This document shows, in pieces, positions 1 through 7,634 of a DNA stretch of 54,972 nt. Under the pieces are notes generated by a model. The model searched no databases. It worked only from the letters and a program-made list of their open reading frames with translations, and was not told the DNA's origin. Every line of letters starts with the position of its first letter. Positions within the stretch are counted from its first letter, which is position 1. The stretch spans positions 1-54,972 of the forward strand of contig JAFVHN010000005.1 of NCBI GenBank assembly GCA_017474515.1, read 5' to 3'. Position numbers and translations under genes: made by a program. This DNA is from Prevotella sp. Its GTDB lineage: Bacteria; Bacteroidota; Bacteroidia; Bacteroidales; Bacteroidaceae.

Positions 1-2
1 AC

Positions 3-1415
3 CGCTTTTCGTTCAGCTCAGAGGACAATTACGGCTACCAGAACCGAAACATCTCTGCCGAATGGCGCTCCATCCTGAATGAAAGCATCACGGCAACATT
101 TTCCACCGGCCTCGACCACTACGACTATTTCAATGAAGACAGAAACGTGCCCACCATGGCTGCCCGGCTGAGTTTCGGCATTGACCAGCTGTGGGGAAAG
201 CTGCACATTCGCCAACGCCTGTCGGAAAAGCGGGCCCTCGCCTACGGGCTCTCCGTGCAACACTACGATGTGCAGGCCGGAAAGTATGAGCCTGCCGGTG
301 AAGAGTCGCGAATAAAGACAGACCTGTTGCAACGGGAAAAAGCCTTGGAAAGCGCGGCATACATCGACTGGGAGCAATCGCTTACCGAAAAGCTGACAAT
401 GACCGCCGGTTTGCGTTATTCATTGTTCAATGCGCTGGGGCCGCGCCTCGTCAACCATTATCATCAAGGAGAGCTTCCGTCAGAGGGTTCGTTGCAGGAA
501 ACACGCCACGAAACAGGCATCATCAAAACCTACCATGCCCCCGAGCTGCGCCTGTCTGTTCGTTATGCCCTGCAGGACAATCTTTCCTTAAAGGCGGGCT
601 TCAACACTATGCACCAGTTTGTGCATAAGGTGTCGAACACGTCCATCATGTCGCCCACCGACATCTGGAAGCTCTCCGACCTGAATATCAAGCCCCAGAA
701 GGGCTGGCAGGCCGCCGCCGGCATCTATCACGAAACAGCAGGCAAAGACTACGAGTTCTCGGCAGAGGTTTACTACAAGCACATCGACCATTATCTCAAT
801 TATCGAAGCTCGGCGGTCCTGCTGATGAACCACAACCTTGAAACCGACGTCATCTCCACAAAGGGCCAGGCATACGGCATAGAGCTTCAGGCAAAGAAAC
901 CCGCAGGGAAACTCAACGGATGGGTGAGCTACACATTCTCGCGCTCCCAGCTCCGTCAAGATGACAAGAGGGTGGCAATGCCCCTGAACAATGGCGACTG
1001 GTATCCCTCGGAATACGACAGACCTCACGACGTAAAGGCGGTGCTCAACTACAAGATTACCGAGCGATACAGCTTTTCAAGCAATTTCAACTATGCCACA
1101 GGCCGCCCGACAACATTGCCGGCAGGACAATATTACGACGCGCATTTTGACAGATACATGCCATTTTACACAGACCGCAACACCTACCGCATTCCCGACT
1201 ATATGCGTTTGGACCTTGCCTTTAACATAGAGCCGACGCACAAGCTGACAAGCTTTCTCCACACGTCGTTCTCTATAGGCGTTTACAACGCCCTGGCCCG
1301 CAAAAACGCCTATAATGTCTATTATGTCACGGAATGGGAAGAAATAAAAGGTTATAAGCTGTCGGTGTTCGGCACCGCCATTCCATACGTTTCACTTAAT
1401 ATACGATTCAACTGA
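3..1415 (+). CDS. TonB-dependent receptor, C-terminal part (5' truncated by window edge)
   Basis: The frame is open from the first bases of the window to the stop at 1413-1415, giving 470 residues without a start, so the gene begins upstream. The protein alternates short polar turns with amphipathic strands rich in aromatic residues (for example LKAGFNTMHQFVHKVSN, YEFSAEVYYKHIDHYLNY, GWVSYTFSRS), typical of the beta-barrel of an outer-membrane TonB-dependent receptor. It contains the late-barrel YPSEYDRPHD region and ends in a strand, VSLNIRFN. The plug and any N-terminal carboxypeptidase-like domain would be outside the window. The DUF4249 gene starts 3 bp after the stop, so the two are cotranscribed. 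The substrate cannot be read from the sequence. Confidence 0.88.
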   Translation, partial: RFSFSSEDNYGYQNRNISAEWRSILNESITATFSTGLDHYDYFNEDRNVPTMAARLSFGIDQLWGKLHIRQRLSEKRALAYGLSVQHYDVQAGKYEPAGEESRIKTDLLQREKALESAAYIDWEQSLTEKLTMTAGLRYSLFNALGPRLVNHYHQGELPSEGSLQETRHETGIIKTYHAPELRLSVRYALQDNLSLKAGFNTMHQFVHKVSNTSIMSPTDIWKLSDLNIKPQKGWQAAAGIYHETAGKDYEFSAEVYYKHIDHYLNYRSSAVLLMNHNLETDVISTKGQAYGIELQAKKPAGKLNGWVSYTFSRSQLRQDDKRVAMPLNNGDWYPSEYDRPHDVKAVLNYKITERYSFSSNFNYATGRPTTLPAGQYYDAHFDRYMPFYTDRNTYRIPDYMRLDLAFNIEPTHKLTSFLHTSFSIGVYNALARKNAYNVYYVTEWEEIKGYKLSVFGTAIPYVSLNIRFN

Positions 1416-1418
1416 GAT

Positions 1419-2597
1419 ATGATGAAACAGATAAAAAACATTTGTTGCGCACTATGCTTAATGACGGGCACATGTCTTATGTGGAGCTGCATTGAGGAAT
1501 ATGAAGCCGACATTGATGAAGAAGACAACAAATTGCTCGTTGTGGAAGGCACCATTTGTTCTTCCCAACCCTGCCGGTTCATGCTTTCGTACACCCAGCC
1601 CCTGAGTTCTTTCTACACACCCCGGCTGACAACGGGGGCGACGGTTTCCGTTCGCGGCAATGACGGAACAGAATTCCGGGCACTGGAAAACTATGGGAGT
1701 TACACTTGCACGACGGGTACGCTCAATCCCGACGTGGAATATTATCTGCACATCGAGATTGACGGTGAAGTGTATGAGTCGGAGCCTCAAAAGCCCCTCC
1801 GCACCGAGGGAATAGCCGATGTAAGGGGAGTGCAGAATTCTCTTGAAAATTGTATCGACGTGCTGGTAACTCCCGACACGCCTCACGGGTCCGACAAAAC
1901 GAAGTTCTATTCGTGGACATGTGACGAGACATGGGAAGTGCATCCGGACTACACGACTCAAATATATTTCGACACCGAGCAGATGAAGGCCGTGTTTAAG
2001 CCCGAACAGTTTCCCAAACTGGGATGGAAGGATGGCGAAGGGACACCCTTCATGGTTGCCTCCAGCTCGAATTATGAAGGTCAGCACATCCAGGGTTTCA
2101 AGTTATACGACATTGACTTGGAAAGTGAGAAAATTTATCACAGATATAGCGGCCTTATACATCAACGGGCCATTTCAAAGGGCGAGTATGAATATGAACT
2201 GGCACGGAGTCAGGCCAGTTCAGACATGGGTGGCCTGTTCTCTCCGTTGCCGTCGGCCCTTCCTACAAACATCCGTTGCCTGACGTCGCACAAGCACGTC
2301 ATAGGGTTTGTGGGATGTTCGTTAAATACGACGGATTACAGGTTTTCCCTCGATGCGAAAGATTTCGACATCCGTCGGCCCCCACAAAACGACACGCGCA
2401 TCTGGTTCGACGACACCGACTTGGAGGACTGCCTGCGGATGGTTAACAGGGGATTGTTCCTTTGTGAATACATCGACAAGAGAATGGAGCCCGGCGGCAG
2501 GTTGCGCACGGCTTGGGCTTACCGGGAACAGTTGGATGTGAGATACAAAGGGGCTTATATTGAAGAACCGGACTTTTGGAAGGAATTATTTGAATGA
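1419..2597 (+). CDS. DUF4249 family lipoprotein
   Basis: 392 residues. The N-terminus has a hydrophobic stretch followed by the lipobox-like LMWSC with the Cys at residue 24, so export and lipidation are predicted. The mature start (acidic EEYEADIDEEDNKLLVVEG, then a TGATVSVRGNDG segment) matches the DUF4249 family, whose members typically sit next to TonB-dependent receptors in Bacteroidota and have no settled function. It begins 3 bp after the receptor stop, with ATGATG giving two possible starts (1419 or 1422), and is followed 10 bp later by the plug-like protein. The context suggests a surface or periplasmic partner of the receptor, for example in ligand capture. That role is inference. 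Confidence 0.85.
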   Translation: MMKQIKNICCALCLMTGTCLMWSCIEEYEADIDEEDNKLLVVEGTICSSQPCRFMLSYTQPLSSFYTPRLTTGATVSVRGNDGTEFRALENYGSYTCTTGTLNPDVEYYLHIEIDGEVYESEPQKPLRTEGIADVRGVQNSLENCIDVLVTPDTPHGSDKTKFYSWTCDETWEVHPDYTTQIYFDTEQMKAVFKPEQFPKLGWKDGEGTPFMVASSSNYEGQHIQGFKLYDIDLESEKIYHRYSGLIHQRAISKGEYEYELARSQASSDMGGLFSPLPSALPTNIRCLTSHKHVIGFVGCSLNTTDYRFSLDAKDFDIRRPPQNDTRIWFDDTDLEDCLRMVNRGLFLCEYIDKRMEPGGRLRTAWAYREQLDVRYKGAYIEEPDFWKELFE

Positions 2598-2607
2598 GGA
2601 ATTGAAG

Positions 2608-3909
2608 ATGAAAAGGAAAATAATATTACTGATAGCGGCATTGGCGCTTGGCCTGCGAAGCTTTTCCGCAAACGTTGAGACCGACCGCACTTGGTATCTG
2701 GCCGGTGAGGCGATGACGGTAAGCGTAACCGCCGACAATGCCCTGATAGCATACGCCGAACTGTGCGACACAGACGGATTGGCGGCTGGCGTAGTGGTAG
2801 GCCTTCATGACGGAAAGGGAACCGGCGTTATCGAATTGCCATCCAACCTCCATAGCGGTTACTATGTGTTGTCGGCCTACACTCGCGACGACAGGCGCGT
2901 GGCCAGTCGGCTTGTGGCTGTGGTAAATGCCCTTCGCAAGAGCGCTGACGACGATATCAGATGGGTGGAAATTACTATTCCCGACTCGTTGAGCTTCGCG
3001 AAGACAACCAGACGGCAATGGGATGGCAACGGCGTGCCAGCTTCCGCCGATTTGACAACGGTGAAGGCCGTGGACATGCGCGAGACGGAAGGCCACATCG
3101 TCAAAGCGCGCATAAGGAATGTCCATGAAGGCCGTACATTCAGGGGCAATCAGATATGCCCTTCCCTAAGCGTCGTCGGTAAGCAGATACATTATTTTGA
3201 AGGGGAAATGGTGAATGACACCACGGCTGTTTTCCGTATCTTCGGCATCCACGGCAAGCTTCCGCTGGTGTTATCTGCGGTGACCTATACGGGCGTGAGC
3301 CTGCCCATAGAGCTGATAAGCCCGTTCGCCGCCTTGCTTCCGAAAGCACTTCCGCATCTTGAATTTCATTATAAGCGAAGTGAGGTGGAAGAGCGCTCCC
3401 TTGCCATGCAACGCCATCAGGCAGCCATCGCTCCTGCCAGACAAGAGCCACAAATGGGTGTGGTGGCAGACGAAACGGCGGAGGAGGGTGCGGTCTTGGA
3501 CTATGACGACGGCGTGTTTGGCACCCGTCCCTACCTGACCTACAATCTTGATGAATACCGGCAGTTCCTCACGGTGAGGGAGGTGCTGCTCGAATATGTG
3601 GAATGTGTCGTCAACAAGAAAATAAGGGGCGTGCCGCACCTGATTGTACGCACCAAGCAAAGCCTCGACGACAATTCATGGTCGTCACTGGTGCTCATCG
3701 ACGGCATGCCCGTGAACGACATTGGGCGGTTGCTGAATTACGATGCCCGCCGTGTTCACCGTATCAACATCTACAACGGCCAATACACATTTGGCAATGG
3801 TGTGTATAACGGCATCCTGTCGTTTGTGACTCGTTCGGGACAGCTCACCAACTATCCTGTTGAGCCGACCATGCAGTACCTGGTGTATGAATTTCCGGAA
3901 GAATTATAA
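2608..3909 (+). CDS. Secreted protein with N-terminal macroglobulin-like and C-terminal TonB-plug-like regions
   Basis: 433 residues from the ATG at 2608, chosen because it starts a clean signal peptide (MKRKIILLIAALALGLRSFS) and follows a purine-rich stretch. An in-frame ATG at 2560 lies inside the preceding gene. After the signal, the ETDRTWYLAGEAMTVSV segment resembles the first strand of MG2/macroglobulin-like domains. The last 120 residues (VREVLLEYVECVV, LVLIDGMPVNDIGRLLNY, VHRINIYNGQYTFGNGVYNG) follow the pattern of a TonB-receptor plug domain, but no barrel follows. It is third in an operon with the receptor and the DUF4249 lipoprotein. The precise function is unknown; a gating or assembly partner of the receptor is possible. 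Confidence 0.72.
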   Translation: MKRKIILLIAALALGLRSFSANVETDRTWYLAGEAMTVSVTADNALIAYAELCDTDGLAAGVVVGLHDGKGTGVIELPSNLHSGYYVLSAYTRDDRRVASRLVAVVNALRKSADDDIRWVEITIPDSLSFAKTTRRQWDGNGVPASADLTTVKAVDMRETEGHIVKARIRNVHEGRTFRGNQICPSLSVVGKQIHYFEGEMVNDTTAVFRIFGIHGKLPLVLSAVTYTGVSLPIELISPFAALLPKALPHLEFHYKRSEVEERSLAMQRHQAAIAPARQEPQMGVVADETAEEGAVLDYDDGVFGTRPYLTYNLDEYRQFLTVREVLLEYVECVVNKKIRGVPHLIVRTKQSLDDNSWSSLVLIDGMPVNDIGRLLNYDARRVHRINIYNGQYTFGNGVYNGILSFVTRSGQLTNYPVEPTMQYLVYEFPEEL

Positions 3910-3921
3910 TAAGGTAAAAAC

Positions 3922-4176
3922 GAAAAGTGAAAAGTGAAAAATCGGCTGGCGTCAGCAAATTTTTCACTTTTCACTTAGAATCTTTTCACTTTCCCAAAAT
4001 CCCAAAATCCCCCGAAAAGTGAAAAGTGAAAAATCGGCTGGCGTCAGCAAATTTTTCACTTTTCACTTAGAATCTTTTCACTTTCCCAAAATCCCAAAAT
4101 CCCCCGAAAAGTGAAAAGTGAAAAATCAGCTGGCGTCAGCAAATTTTTCACTTTTCACTTAGAATCTTTTCACTTA
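3922..4176. repeat. 92-bp tandem array of the GTGAARA inverted element (2.75 copies)
   Basis: Copies begin at 3922, 4014 and 4106, an exact 92-bp period. Each contains GAAAAGTGAAAAGTGAAAAA, a GGCTGGCGTCAGC core and the reverse complement TTTTTCACTTTTCACTT, so each can fold into a long hairpin. The array fills the gap between the convergent stop of the plug-like protein (3909) and ilvC (4181). The copies are nearly identical (one G/A change in the core of the third), implying recent amplification. Confidence 0.9.
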
Positions 4177-4180
4177 TTTA

Positions 4181-5224
4181 TCAGTTGTTTTCCGGCCTCA
4201 GCTGCCTGACGACGGCGCCAGCCTGCCACATTTCCTGATTGCGCATGGCCTCCAGTTCCTTTTCCAGTCCGGCGCGGTAGTCGGGCTTGGAGTTGGAGTC
4301 GATGCTTATCTGTGCCTCGGTGCCGTTTTTCACGCTCTCGTAGAGCTGCTGCATGACGGGCTTGATGGCATCGTGGAATCGCGGTGCCCAGTCGAGGGCG
4401 CCTCGCTGTGCGGTGGTGGAGCAGTTGGCATACATCCAGTCCATTCCCTTCGCGCCGAAGAGCGGGCCAAGGCTTTGGGTGAGCTCCTCAACGGTTTCGT
4501 TGAAGGCTTCCGAAGGCGAGTGCCCGTTTTCGCGCAGCACCTCATACTGTGCGAGCAGCAGGCCCTGGATGGCCCCCATCAGCGAGCCGCGCTCGCCGGT
4601 GAGGTCTGAGGTGGCCTCGCGCTCAAAGGTGGTCTTGAAGAGATAGCCGGCACCGATGCCGATGCCGAAGGCGATGGTCTTTTCCTCGGCCTTGCCGCTG
4701 GCGTCCTGATAGACGGCGTAGGAGCAGTTGAGGCCGCGCCCCTCGCAGAACATGGTGCGCAGGCTGGTGCCCGAACCCTTGGGGGCCACCAGTATCACGT
4801 CAACATCCTTGGGCGGCACCACGCCGGTGCGGTCGCTCCAGTTGATGGCAAAGCCGTGGCTGTAGTAGAGCGTCTTACCGGGTGTGAGGCATTTCTTGAT
4901 GGTGGGCCAAACCTGTATCTGCCCGGCGTCGGAAAGGAGCATGCACAGGATGGTGCCCTTCTGGGCGGCTTCCTCGATGGAGAAGAGCGTCTTGCCGGGC
5001 ACCCAGCCGTCGGCCACCGCCTTCTCATAGGTCTTTCCCTGCCGCTGGCCAACGATGACGTTGAAGCCGTTGTCGCGCAGGTTGCAGGCCTGCCCGGGGC
5101 CCTGAATGCCATAGCCGATGACGGCGATGACCTCGTCTTTCAATACTTCGCGTGCTTTCTCCAAAGAGAATTCCTTGCTGGTGACCACTGTTTCGATGAC
5201 GCCACCAAAATTCATTTCTGCCAT
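4181..5224 (-). CDS. ilvC: Ketol-acid reductoisomerase (NADP+)
   Basis: 347 residues, the length of the short (class I) form. The enzyme carries out the Mg2+-dependent isomeroreduction of acetolactate or acetohydroxybutyrate in valine, leucine and isoleucine synthesis, in the cytoplasm. Visible motifs are the Rossmann loop GYGIQGPGQACNLRDNG near residues 37-53, the following VGQRQGKTYEKA cofactor-discriminating loop, APKGSGTSLR, and the acidic metal-binding segment DLTGERGSLMGAIQG in the knotted C-terminal domain. No other ilv gene is in the window, so it appears to be a single-gene unit. A TACCTTTG promoter element at 5359-5366 gives a leader of roughly 125 nt. Both flanks are occupied by the GTGAARA repeat family. 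Confidence 0.97.
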   Translation of the reverse strand: MAEMNFGGVIETVVTSKEFSLEKAREVLKDEVIAVIGYGIQGPGQACNLRDNGFNVIVGQRQGKTYEKAVADGWVPGKTLFSIEEAAQKGTILCMLLSDAGQIQVWPTIKKCLTPGKTLYYSHGFAINWSDRTGVVPPKDVDVILVAPKGSGTSLRTMFCEGRGLNCSYAVYQDASGKAEEKTIAFGIGIGAGYLFKTTFEREATSDLTGERGSLMGAIQGLLLAQYEVLRENGHSPSEAFNETVEELTQSLGPLFGAKGMDWMYANCSTTAQRGALDWAPRFHDAIKPVMQQLYESVKNGTEAQISIDSNSKPDYRAGLEKELEAMRNQEMWQAGAVVRQLRPENN

Positions 5225-5358
5225 AATAATGATTTGATTGTTGTTAATACTTTTCCATGCGAACCATGCCAGCCCTTCCCGAGGGCCGTCGTCTTATTGG
5301 TCCACCCCCATCCTGCACGAGAATGCGGCACTGGCGATTACTTTTTCAATTCAGCGTG

Positions 5359-5366
5359 CAAAGGTA
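5359..5366 (-). promoter_or_regulatory. Promoter -7 element (TACCTTTG) of ilvC
   Basis: Minus-strand TACCTTTG matches the Bacteroidota -7 consensus TAnnTTTG. No exact TTTG lies 19-20 bp upstream. That position falls inside the GTGAARA repeat starting at 5371, so the repeat forms the upstream part of this promoter. Confidence 0.6.
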
Positions 5367-5370
5367 ATAA

Positions 5371-5569
5371 AAAAAGTGAAGAGTGAAAAGTGAAAAGTGA
5401 AAAATTTGCTGCCACCTTTCAAAAAGTGAAGAGTGAAAAGTGAAAAGTGAAGAATTTGCTGCCGCCTTTCAAAAAGTGAAGAGTGAAGAATTTGCTACCG
5501 CCGTCCGTATTTCGCCTTATAAATGGCGGCAGCAAATTCTTCACTCTTCACTTTTCACTCTTCACTTAA
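5371..5569. repeat. 50-bp tandem GTGAARA units with terminal inverted copy
   Basis: Direct units start at 5371, 5421 and 5471 (50-bp period), each GTGAARA heptamers followed by ATTTGCTGCCRCC or a close variant. An inverted copy (GGCGGCAGCAAATTCTTCAC onward) closes the structure at 5525-5569, so the last unit and the inverted copy can form a long stem. The far end is 9 bp from the esterase stop at 5579-5581. Confidence 0.85.
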
Positions 5570-5578
5570 TAAACTCAT

Positions 5579-7414
5579 TCATTTGGAAAGCAGCAATTCT
5601 TCGAGTGCTTTCTGCCGCTCGGCCCATGTCGTATAGTCGTCGGCACGCAGCACATTCTTTCCGCTGCCCTTTCCCACTACTATCGTGCAGGGTTTCATGC
5701 GCTTGTCGGCAATCAGCTTGTCGGCCATGGCATCGGCGCCGCCCACCTTGAACCAGCTTTCCACGGTGTCGTCCTTTCCGGGAACCAGGGTGATGACGGT
5801 GTTGGTGCTACCCGAAGCCGGAACATATCGTGCCTCGCCCTTGTTGAGGTCGTAGCTCACCGTGCCGTGGGCAATGTCGCCCATGCGTACAAAGCTGTAG
5901 GCGGCATCGGGATGGCAGGCAACGCTGGGCTTGAAGCCCTTGCAGGGCGACAGATACATGTTGTTGGGGTCGGCCACCGCCGTGCCGTCAACCTGAAAAT
6001 AATAGGTGAAGGTCTGCCACTGTCCGCCTGGTCCTGCACTCACGCTGGCCGTCCACACGCCTTCGCCGTCTTTCACCATGCGCAGTGGCTGGCTGTAGGG
6101 TTCAGCCACCAAAAGGACCTCTTTGGCCTCGGGTGCTTTCATGCGGAAAATGATGCCACCCTGCTGATAGTCGGGCGACACGATGGGCCGCGGGAACAAC
6201 CGTGCCATCACCGCCGGCGTGAACTGCTGTTCCTGGCCGGTGGCGGCGGGAGCAGGCTGGCCCCCGCGCATGGCCGCCTCGGAAGCCTCGGGGTTGAACA
6301 GCAGCGGCATGGTGCGCGAAAGGAAATATTTGGCATTCATCCATGTATGGCCGAATTTGTCGGTTGTAAACTCCTTCACCGTGCGGATGCCCTTCTTGTC
6401 GAGAAACTCCATGTAGTCGCGGGCCGTGCCGAAAAGGAAGTCGTCGGTGCCCACGCCCAGCCAGAACAGGTGCAGCTTGCTGTTGGTGTCGGCGGCATTG
6501 TCGTAAACGCCGGGAATGTCAGTGGAAGTGAACGAGCTGTAGGAGCACAGGTAGGAGAACTTATCGAGGTGGCTCAGCCCGTTCATCAGTCCCTGGTTGC
6601 CGCCGCGCGAGAAGCCGCCGATGGCGCGGTGGTCGCGGTCGTTGATGGTGCGGTAGTGCTGCTCAATGTAGGGCATAAGGTCGTCGTTGAGGTCCTTGCT
6701 GAACACGTCGCCGCCGAAACGCGTCTGAGGCACGCCGGCCGCTCCCGGCACCGTGGGCAACAGCTTGTAGGGGTTGCCGTAAGGCAGCACGATAATCATT
6801 TCCTTGGCCTTCCCCTCGGCCAGCAGGTTGTCGAGGATGTAGTTCATGCGCCCTACCTTATAATACACCTCCTCGGTGTCGGTGGTGCCGCTGATGAGGT
6901 AGAACACGGGGAAGCGTTTCTTCGTGTCCTTGCCATACGACGGCGGCAGATACACCACGGCATGGTTGGTGGCACCAAGGCTCTTGGAGTAGTAGCTGAT
7001 GTAATGTAGCGCGCCGTGGGGCACGTTCCTGATGTCGTGGGCAAGGGCTCCCTGGCGCGAGGGAATTTCCAAAAGGCTGTTCTTGAAACCCTCGTTGGGG
7101 AAATACTGGTTGCACTGCGGGTCCATGATGCTCACGCCGTCAACCACGAAGCAGTAAGGATACATGTCGGGCGCGGCTGGTCCCAGCGTTACCGACCAAA
7201 GGCCGCGGCCGTCGCGCGTCATGGCCTTGCGGCCGGCGAACTGCACGTCCACCTGCACGTCCTTGGCCTGACGGTCCAGATAGCGGAAAGTCACCGTGCC
7301 GTCGGCATTACACTCTGTTGACTTAAACGAAAGGGGCGTTTGCGAAGACTGCGCCCATGCGGCCGTGACACTCATGCCGGCCAGCAAGACAAAGGCTGAA
7401 AGGATTCTTTTCAT
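5579..7414 (-). CDS. Secreted CE1/feruloyl-esterase-like protein with two E-set domains and a degenerate second esterase half
   Basis: 611 residues from the ATG at 7412-7414, where a signal peptide starts (MKRILSAFVLLAGMSVTAAWAQ). An in-frame start at 7609 is excluded because the -7 element at 7445-7452 lies inside that extension. Residues about 25-115 form an E-set/CBM48-like domain. Residues 120-380 are an alpha/beta-hydrolase of the esterase D/CE1 type with nucleophile motif GFSRGG (Ser269), likely acid in GVGTDD (324-325) and His356 in FGHTW. Residues about 400-500 repeat the E-set domain. The rest resembles a shortened esterase (WFKVGGADAMADKLIADKRM against YYKVGRMNYILDNLLAEGKA) without a nucleophile motif. 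A role in removing acyl groups from plant polysaccharide fits the neighbouring GH105 gene but is inferred. Confidence 0.85.
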   Translation of the reverse strand: MKRILSAFVLLAGMSVTAAWAQSSQTPLSFKSTECNADGTVTFRYLDRQAKDVQVDVQFAGRKAMTRDGRGLWSVTLGPAAPDMYPYCFVVDGVSIMDPQCNQYFPNEGFKNSLLEIPSRQGALAHDIRNVPHGALHYISYYSKSLGATNHAVVYLPPSYGKDTKKRFPVFYLISGTTDTEEVYYKVGRMNYILDNLLAEGKAKEMIIVLPYGNPYKLLPTVPGAAGVPQTRFGGDVFSKDLNDDLMPYIEQHYRTINDRDHRAIGGFSRGGNQGLMNGLSHLDKFSYLCSYSSFTSTDIPGVYDNAADTNSKLHLFWLGVGTDDFLFGTARDYMEFLDKKGIRTVKEFTTDKFGHTWMNAKYFLSRTMPLLFNPEASEAAMRGGQPAPAATGQEQQFTPAVMARLFPRPIVSPDYQQGGIIFRMKAPEAKEVLLVAEPYSQPLRMVKDGEGVWTASVSAGPGGQWQTFTYYFQVDGTAVADPNNMYLSPCKGFKPSVACHPDAAYSFVRMGDIAHGTVSYDLNKGEARYVPASGSTNTVITLVPGKDDTVESWFKVGGADAMADKLIADKRMKPCTIVVGKGSGKNVLRADDYTTWAERQKALEELLLSK

Positions 7415-7444
7415 ATCAAGTAATGAATAATAGTTCAATGTGTA

Positions 7445-7452
7445 CAAAAGTA
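7445..7452 (-). promoter_or_regulatory. Promoter -7 element (TACTTTTG) of the esterase gene
   Basis: Minus-strand TACTTTTG, 30 bp before the esterase ATG, matches TAnnTTTG. The -33 match at 19-20 bp is poor. It supports the start at 7414 over the longer frame. Confidence 0.5.
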
Positions 7453-7552
7453 GGCAAAAGTTGACAAACGGCCAACTCGCTTTCGGCTTTTTTGCTGCCG
7501 AAAGTTCCTTTTGTAACAATATGAAAACTATTTGTTGCCGGAAAAATGATAT

Positions 7553-7634
7553 AAGTGAAGAGTGAAAAGTGAAGAGTGAAGAATCAGATGGCGGTAGCAA
7601 ATTTTTCACTCTTCACTTTTCACTCTTCACTTAA
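7553..7634. repeat. GTGAARA inverted element
   Basis: A single element: AAGTGAAGAGTGAAAAGTGA on the left, the core CAGATGGCGGTAGCAAAT, and the inverted arm TTTTTCACTCTTCACTTTTC on the right, making a stem of about 30 bp. Its right end overlaps the GH105 stop codon: on the minus strand the gene ends AAG TGA, which is the first heptamer of the element. Confidence 0.88.

Noticed and set aside
5867-7009. Long plus-strand frame opposite the esterase (380 codons), and similar antisense frames opposite sppA (26521-28275), pcrA (50713-52047) and uvrA (52254-53597).
   Set aside because: They mirror well-supported genes with family motifs. The translations are low-complexity (His/Val/Ala/Gly/Arg-rich) and have no domains.
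7415-7609. N-terminal extension of the esterase frame (65 codons).
   Set aside because: Part of it is the GTGAARA element read in frame and it contains the promoter box; the signal peptide starts at 7414.
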